Shown here one piece after another: positions 59,167-64,000 of a stretch of DNA of 64,000 nt. The stretch is from positions 1,892,410 through 1,956,409 of the forward strand of contig JAGTTP010000001.1 in assembly GCA_018223365.1 (NCBI GenBank), read 5' to 3'. Position numbers and translations under genes: made by a program. Position 1 is the stretch's first letter; each line of letters opens with the position of its first letter. Below the pieces are notes generated by a model that was not told the DNA's origin, ran no database searches, and worked only from the letters and a program-made list of their open reading frames with translations. The DNA comes from Clostridiaceae bacterium Marseille-Q4145. GTDB lineage: Bacteria; Bacillota; Clostridia; Lachnospirales; Lachnospiraceae.

Positions 59167-60399
59167 ATGGAACGATTGATTTTTCATGTGGATGTAAATA
59201 GTGCCTTCCTGTCCTGGGAGGCGGCAAGACGTGTGAAGGAGGGTCTGCCGGATCTTCGGGAGATTCCCTCCTGTATTGGCGGAGATCCGAAATCCCGCCG
59301 GGGAATTGTGGTGGCAAAATCCATTCCTGCGAAAAAATACGGAGTTACCACAGGAGAACCCGTATCTATGGCACTTCGAAAATGTCCGGAACTGATATGT
59401 GTCCCGGGGGATTTTGCGCTGTTTGAAACCTGTTCCCGGGCATTTAAAAAGATATGTGCATCCTATGCGCCGGTTATGGAGTCTTTCTCCATTGATGAAG
59501 TTTTTCTTGATATGAGCGGCACAGAGAAAATTTATCCGGATCCTGTAAAGCTGGCTCACGAGATCAAGGATCGAATCCGGGAGGAACTGGGCTTTACCGT
59601 CAATATCGGAATTGGGACCAACAAGCTTCTGGCAAAGATGGCATCAGATTTCGAGAAACCGGATAAAGTCCATACGCTGTTTCCGGCGGAAATTCCAACC
59701 AAAATGTGGCCGCTTCCGGTGAGGGATCTCCTGTTTCTCGGAAAAGCATCGGAACAGAAGCTGATAAAGGCGGGGATTAAGACCATAGGAGAGATGGCAC
59801 GTTATCCGGAAACGGAGATTCAGCGGCTGCTGGGAGAAAAGACAGGACATCAGTTATATGAGTACGCCAACGGCAGAGATGATTCTCCGGTGCGGGGAGA
59901 ACGGGAAGAAGCAAAAGGATACAGTGCGGAGACCACGACGGAAGAAGATATTGTGACCTATGAGCAGGCATTTTCCCTGTTGCTGGCACAGTGTGATGTG
60001 GTAGCAGCCAGAATGCGGAAAGATGGTAAGAAATGCAGCTGTATATCGGTCACTTACCGGATGCTGGATTTCAGAACCAGGTCTCATCAGAAGAAGCTGG
60101 AAAATCCGACGGATGTGACGGAAGAAATTTTTGCCCAGATAAAGAATCTGCTGCGTGAATGCTGGCAGTGCCAGCCGCTGCGCCTGATTGGTGTGGCGTT
60201 GACAGATCTGACGTCAGATGATTTCCGACAGATGTCTCTTTTTGAAAATACAGAGAACCATGAGAAACAGAAAAAAGTGGACGGAGTGGTGGATGATATC
60301 CGCAAGCGTTTTGGAAATGGAATGATTGTGCGGGGAAGTACCATGAAGACAGCAGATAAAGTGGCGCGAAAAGCAAAGGCGCAGATGGATTTGCATTAA
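59167..60399 (+). CDS. dinB: DNA polymerase IV (Y family)
   Basis: A 410-aa translesion polymerase. The palm has FHVDVNSAFLSWEAA and SFSIDEVFLDMS with the metal carboxylates; the helix-hairpin-helix region follows (LFLGKASEQKLIKAGIKTIG); the little finger is C-terminal. There is no clear SD and only 4 bp separate it from exoA, so it is probably translated by coupling. A beta-clamp-binding-like stretch (QMSLFEN) lies about 45 residues before the end. Confidence 0.93.
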   Translation: MERLIFHVDVNSAFLSWEAARRVKEGLPDLREIPSCIGGDPKSRRGIVVAKSIPAKKYGVTTGEPVSMALRKCPELICVPGDFALFETCSRAFKKICASYAPVMESFSIDEVFLDMSGTEKIYPDPVKLAHEIKDRIREELGFTVNIGIGTNKLLAKMASDFEKPDKVHTLFPAEIPTKMWPLPVRDLLFLGKASEQKLIKAGIKTIGEMARYPETEIQRLLGEKTGHQLYEYANGRDDSPVRGEREEAKGYSAETTTEEDIVTYEQAFSLLLAQCDVVAARMRKDGKKCSCISVTYRMLDFRTRSHQKKLENPTDVTEEIFAQIKNLLRECWQCQPLRLIGVALTDLTSDDFRQMSLFENTENHEKQKKVDGVVDDIRKRFGNGMIVRGSTMKTADKVARKAKAQMDLH

Positions 60400-60401
60400 A
60401 A

Positions 60402-60439
60402 AAAGCCTGTCACCGGTTTTACAACCGGGGCAGGCTTTC
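60402..60439. terminator. Bidirectional terminator between dinB and the carbamate kinase gene
   Basis: AAAGCCTG and CAGGCTTT flank an inner CCGGTT/AACCGG stem, with A and T runs on the two sides. It serves the convergent genes. Confidence 0.85.
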
Positions 60440-60452
60440 GATATGTCAGAGT

Positions 60453-61382
60453 TTATTTAATAATAGTTCCGGCTTTCTCTTCCAGTGCTTCTTTTGCATC
60501 ATCGAGATCAGCAATGACGGTAACGCGGCCCGGTTTTCCGGATACAAAGGAAACAGCAGCAACGACTTTCGGAAGGATGGATTTCTCAGCGAACTGTCCG
60601 TCTGCAATATAGCTGCGGGCTTTCTCCACGCTGATGGTGTCAAGAGGTTCGCAGTTATCCTTGCCGTAGTTCAGGTAAAGCTTCTTCTCGCCGGTGAGCA
60701 GGAGCAGCATATCGGCATCCAGAAGTTCTGCCAGCTTGCCGCTTGCAAGGTCTTTTTCGATCACGGCGCTGGCACCTTTGAGGCGGTTGGCCTGTTTCAG
60801 TACCGGGATTCCGCCGCCGCCGCAGGCAATGACAACCTGTCCTGCATCGGAAAGGGTGCGGATGGCATCGATCTCAACAATGTCTTCCGGCTTCGGAGCG
60901 GAGACGATTCGTCTGTATCCGCCTTCGACTTTCGTTACATAATTTCCTTTTTCTTCTTCGGCATCTGCCTCTTCACGGGTCATAACACGTCCAATGACTT
61001 TAACCGGTTTGTAGAAGGAGTCATCGTAAGGATTTACCACAACCTGAGTCAGAATGGTGGTAACCGGGCGTCCGATACCGCGGTTTAACAGTTCCTCACG
61101 AATGGCATTCTGCAGGTCATAGCCGATGTATCCCTGGCTCATGGCAGAGCAGACAGACATAGGTGCGAAGGTGTAATCCGGATGCTGTTTTCCAAACTCG
61201 TTCATGGCGGTATGGATCATGCCCACCTGGGGTGCGTTGCTGTGGGAGATAACAACCTGGCAGTCAGCCTCCACAAGATCAGCAATTGCCTTTGCGGCAT
61301 TTTTTACAGCGGTCTGCTGTTGGGGAAGCGTAGCTCCCAGCGCTTTGTGCCCTAAGGCAACGACAACTTTCTTTTTGCTCAT
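60453..61382 (-). CDS. arcC: Carbamate kinase family protein
   Basis: A 309-aa amino-acid-kinase fold protein that would make ATP from carbamoyl phosphate. Family segments are ISHSNAPQVGMI, AMSQGYIGYDLQNAI and VVIACGGGGIPV. The usual GGNAL loop near the N-terminus reads GHKAL here. No arcA or arcB gene is adjacent, so the carbamoyl phosphate source is not local. It is convergent to dinB and the only minus-strand host gene of the window. Confidence 0.88.
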   Translation of the reverse strand: MSKKKVVVALGHKALGATLPQQQTAVKNAAKAIADLVEADCQVVISHSNAPQVGMIHTAMNEFGKQHPDYTFAPMSVCSAMSQGYIGYDLQNAIREELLNRGIGRPVTTILTQVVVNPYDDSFYKPVKVIGRVMTREEADAEEEKGNYVTKVEGGYRRIVSAPKPEDIVEIDAIRTLSDAGQVVIACGGGGIPVLKQANRLKGASAVIEKDLASGKLAELLDADMLLLLTGEKKLYLNYGKDNCEPLDTISVEKARSYIADGQFAEKSILPKVVAAVSFVSGKPGRVTVIADLDDAKEALEEKAGTIIK

Positions 61383-61466
61383 AGATGGGTCCTCGTTTCT
61401 GTCAGAATTTACTCAGGAACTTCTGTCCTGAATGGTTTCTTTAATTATAATTGCATTACAGGAAAA

Positions 61467-61495
61467 TTGCAAGGGCGTGACAAATATGTTATACT
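61467..61495 (+). promoter_or_regulatory. Promoter of murE
   Basis: TTGCAA (61467-61472), 17-bp spacer, TATACT (61490-61495). It predicts a leader of about 115 nt. Confidence 0.65.
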
Positions 61496-61510
61496 ATTTA
61501 AAGCTATGCA

Positions 61511-61563
61511 CATGCCAGTGATGGTGTGCCCATACTTGCAGGGTGCACATTGTTACTGGCATG
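61511..61563 (+). other. Long hairpin in the murE leader
   Basis: Outer stem CATGCCAGT (61511-61519) with ACTGGCATG (61555-61563); inner stem GTGTGCCC (61524-61531) with GGGTGCAC (61541-61548, two G-T pairs). No T-run follows. It begins about 10 nt from the predicted transcription start. Confidence 0.7.
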
Positions 61564-61616
61564 CATATGGCGAACAGCCATACAGGAGTAATAATCAGCG
61601 AAGAAGGAGGTTCTTC

Positions 61617-63086
61617 ATGAAAACAATTACCGGATTACTGGAGAAATTAAATTACAGAGTGATAGATGGTGCCTTGGACGGAGAGGTCAGCGCACTGGTA
61701 TACGATTCCAGAAAAGTAACAAAGGACTGTATGTTTGTCTGCATCAAAGGTGCGGTATATGACAGCCATGAGCACACGGAGGAGATTGCGGCAGCAGGCG
61801 CGAAAGTCATTGTGGCAGAGCGACCGGTGAAAGTGCCGGAAGGTGTGACACTGGTTCTGGTGGACGACAGCCGTTATGCACTGGCGCTTCTGTCAGCGGC
61901 ATGGTTTGATTATCCGGCAGAGAAAATGAAAGTCATCGGTATCACCGGAACCAAGGGAAAGACGACCACCACCTTCATGGTGAAGGGCATTCTGGAGCAT
62001 GCAGGCTACAAAGTAGGTCTTATGGGCACCATTGAAACGATTATTGGAGAGAAACATATTCCGGCATGCAATACCACACCGGAATCCTATCTCATTCAGG
62101 AATATTTTGCACAGATGGTAGAGGCAGGCTGTGAGATCTGCGTCATGGAAGTGTCCTCCCAGGGACTTATGATGCACCGGACTGCCGGTATTCCGTTTGA
62201 AATCGGCATTTTTACCAACCTGGCACCGGATCATATCGGTCCTAACGAGCATGCCAGTTTCGAAGAATATGCAGCTTGTAAAGGGATGCTGTTCAAACAG
62301 TGTCGTCTGGGTATCGCAAATATTGATGATGAGCATTTTCAGATGGTGCTGGAAGGTCATACCTGCAAGTTGGAAACGATTGGATTTTCGGAAAATGCAG
62401 ACTATCGCGCTTCCAATGTGGAACTGATCGGCAGACCGGGATATCTGGGAGTAAAATACCATGTGTCCGGCAAACTCGACATGGATGTGGAGATCGACAT
62501 TCCGGGACGGTTCAGCGTGTATAATTCTCTGGTGGCTATTGCCGTATGTGAGCATTTTAAAGTGTCCGAGGAGGATTTGAAAGCAGCGCTCAAAATCGTA
62601 AAGACCAAGGGAAGAATTGAACTGGTCAAAGTATCCGATGATTTTATCCTGATGATCGATTATGCACACAATGCCATGGCACTGGAAAGCCTTCTTTCTA
62701 CTCTGCGGGAGTATCATCCGCAGCGTCTGGTATGTGTCTTCGGATGCGGCGGCAACCGTTCCAAGCTTCGCCGTTATGAGATGGGTGAAGTATCCGGAAA
62801 GCTGGCGGATTTGACTGTGATTACCTCTGACAATCCGCGTTTTGAGGAGCCCCAGGATATTATCAATGATATTAAGATCGGTATGGAAAAGACCGATGGA
62901 AAATATATCGAAATCTGTGACCGTAAAGAAGCCATCCGTTATGTAATCGAGCATGGTCAGAAAGGCGACGTTATCGTTCTGGCAGGAAAAGGTCATGAAG
63001 ATTATCAGGAGATCAAAGGGGTAAAATATCCCATGGATGAGAGAGTGCTGATTCAGGAAGTGCTGAAGGAGCTGTCGGAGAAATAG
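61617..63086 (+). CDS. murE: UDP-MurNAc-tripeptide synthetase (meso-DAP type)
   Basis: A 489-aa Mur ligase that adds the third residue of the peptidoglycan stem peptide. The ATP site is GTKGKTTT (111-118). The substrate-specific motif is DNPR (405-408), typical of enzymes that add meso-diaminopimelate instead of lysine. I chose the ATG at 61617 behind AAGGAGG; an open frame reaches further upstream but runs through the promoter and leader hairpin. priA follows directly. Confidence 0.93.
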   Translation: MKTITGLLEKLNYRVIDGALDGEVSALVYDSRKVTKDCMFVCIKGAVYDSHEHTEEIAAAGAKVIVAERPVKVPEGVTLVLVDDSRYALALLSAAWFDYPAEKMKVIGITGTKGKTTTTFMVKGILEHAGYKVGLMGTIETIIGEKHIPACNTTPESYLIQEYFAQMVEAGCEICVMEVSSQGLMMHRTAGIPFEIGIFTNLAPDHIGPNEHASFEEYAACKGMLFKQCRLGIANIDDEHFQMVLEGHTCKLETIGFSENADYRASNVELIGRPGYLGVKYHVSGKLDMDVEIDIPGRFSVYNSLVAIAVCEHFKVSEEDLKAALKIVKTKGRIELVKVSDDFILMIDYAHNAMALESLLSTLREYHPQRLVCVFGCGGNRSKLRRYEMGEVSGKLADLTVITSDNPRFEEPQDIINDIKIGMEKTDGKYIEICDRKEAIRYVIEHGQKGDVIVLAGKGHEDYQEIKGVKYPMDERVLIQEVLKELSEK

Positions 63087-64000
63087 ATGGAGTATGCCAA
63101 TGTGATCGTGGATATTTCCCACGAGAAACTGGATAAAATTTTTCAGTACCGGATTCCGGAACATATGAAAAGCACACTGCAGACCGGCATGCAGGTAACA
63201 TTTCCCTTTGGAAACGGTAACCGGCCGATGAAGGGCTATGTGGTGGGATTTGCAGAGACACCGGATTATCCGCCGGAGCGGGTGAAAGAATTGACCGGAG
63301 TGGCAGAGGGCGGTGTACGTGCAGAATCCCAACTGATTGCTATTGCATCATGGATGCGGAATATGTATGGATCCACCATGAATCAGGCATTAAAGACGGT
63401 GCTCCCGGTCAGACAACAGGTGGCAGAAAAAAGAGAAGTAACCCTGCAGCTTCATGTGAGCAGTGAGCAGGCAAAAACGTTATTAGAAGAAGCACTTCAT
63501 AAAAATTACCGGGCAAAAGCAAGACTTCTGGCAGCGCTTCTTGATCATGGAGGAAGTCTTGATAAGCGGGAAGCGATGGACCGGTACCAGATTACTGCCC
63601 CGGTTATTAAAAAATTTGAAGAGGATGGGGTACTCCTTCAGGAGACAAAGACACGTTACCGGAATCCTTTCGAGGGACATTTTCAAAGGATGCATGAACA
63701 TCCGCCGCTGACGATGGAGCAGCAGCAAGTGGTAGATGGTATCTGGCAGGAATACGAGCAGGGGATTCGTAAGACCTATCTTCTGCAGGGGGTAACCGGC
63801 AGTGGTAAGACGGAAGTGTATATGGAGCTCATTTCCCGGGTGATTGCAAAAGGAAAGCAGGCCATTGTGCTGATTCCGGAGATTGCCCTGACAATCCAGA
63901 CGGTGCGCCGGTTCTATGAACGCTTTGGTGACCGGGTATCGGTTATGCATTCCCGATTGTCGGAAGGCGAGAAATATGACCAGTTTGTCCGGGCAAAAGA
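63087..64000 (+). CDS. priA: Primosomal protein N' (PriA), 5' part
   Basis: The first 304 residues of the replication-restart helicase; the gene runs past the window end. The N-terminal 3'-DNA-binding domain (MEYANVIVDISHEKLDKIFQ) is followed by a winged helix and the helicase core with Walker A GVTGSGKT (235-242) and VLIPEIALT. It reloads the replisome at stalled forks. The ATG comes directly after the murE stop, with GGAG inside the end of murE as SD. Confidence 0.93.
   Translation, partial: MEYANVIVDISHEKLDKIFQYRIPEHMKSTLQTGMQVTFPFGNGNRPMKGYVVGFAETPDYPPERVKELTGVAEGGVRAESQLIAIASWMRNMYGSTMNQALKTVLPVRQQVAEKREVTLQLHVSSEQAKTLLEEALHKNYRAKARLLAALLDHGGSLDKREAMDRYQITAPVIKKFEEDGVLLQETKTRYRNPFEGHFQRMHEHPPLTMEQQQVVDGIWQEYEQGIRKTYLLQGVTGSGKTEVYMELISRVIAKGKQAIVLIPEIALTIQTVRRFYERFGDRVSVMHSRLSEGEKYDQFVRAK

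Noticed and set aside
61893..63332. A 479-codon open frame opposite murE and priA
   Set aside because: Antisense shadow that spans two real genes and has no family similarity.

Overview
This 64 kb window is a chromosomal segment of a spore-forming, strictly anaerobic low-GC Firmicute, most likely a Lachnospiraceae (Blautia/Ruminococcus-like gut clostridium). The evidence is SigK, CodY, a CIRCE-controlled groESL operon, a class III (NrdD) ribonucleotide reductase, a MurE with the meso-diaminopimelate DNPR motif, and the dgt-dnaG-rpoD-trmK-nif3 gene order.

Host left arm (1-14.5 kb): an mltG-like fragment, trmR and a U32 tRNA-hydroxylation protein, sigK, comM-dprA-topA, codY, groES-groEL, guaB, pyk, and the 5' half of an aromatic-acid-exporter-like gene.

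Mobile element (14,532-30,974; 16,443 bp). A large-serine-recombinase mobilizable element sits inside the exporter gene. The junctions can be read to the base: a shared TG core, 26-bp arms (21/26 inverted match) that would form attP on excision, and a host gene that re-joins in frame as 330 codons when the element is removed. The backbone is recombinase, a 60-aa protein, primase-helicase, MOBQ-type relaxase, DUF3847 protein, SSB, TnpV, and an oriT core (TAAGTGCACCCT, minus strand) followed at once by a 20-codon leader ORF. Cargo separates the relaxase from oriT. It consists of a ClbS-like gene, a small zinc-ribbon protein, an overlapping DUF3791-DUF3990-small-protein triplet that looks like an ADP-ribosyltransferase toxin/antitoxin or defence cassette, and an MmeI-like single-chain restriction-modification enzyme with its own XRE regulator. 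A group II intron has inserted at the 5' end of clbS. A ~180-bp run of seven hairpins lies between the R-M gene and clbS.

Host right arm (31-64 kb): the exporter 3' half, asnS with a structured leader, a His-rich CsoR-like repressor, nrdD, a topoisomerase IV-like pair, an HAD phosphatase, two ECF sigma/anti-sigma units in tandem, a DUF4349 lipoprotein, a GH13 debranching-family protein lacking its catalytic aspartates, DUF5662, lrgAB, dgt-dnaG-rpoD-trmK-nif3, a TGS-uridine-kinase protein, PAP2, an XRE membrane regulator, RNase P RNA, GNAT, exoA, dinB, a convergent carbamate kinase, murE, and the start of priA.

No CRISPR array, tRNA or rRNA operon was seen. The best candidates for something undescribed are the DUF3990 cassette, the seven-hairpin array beside it, and the degenerate GH13 protein. 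All family names come from reading the translated sequence by eye; no database search was run.
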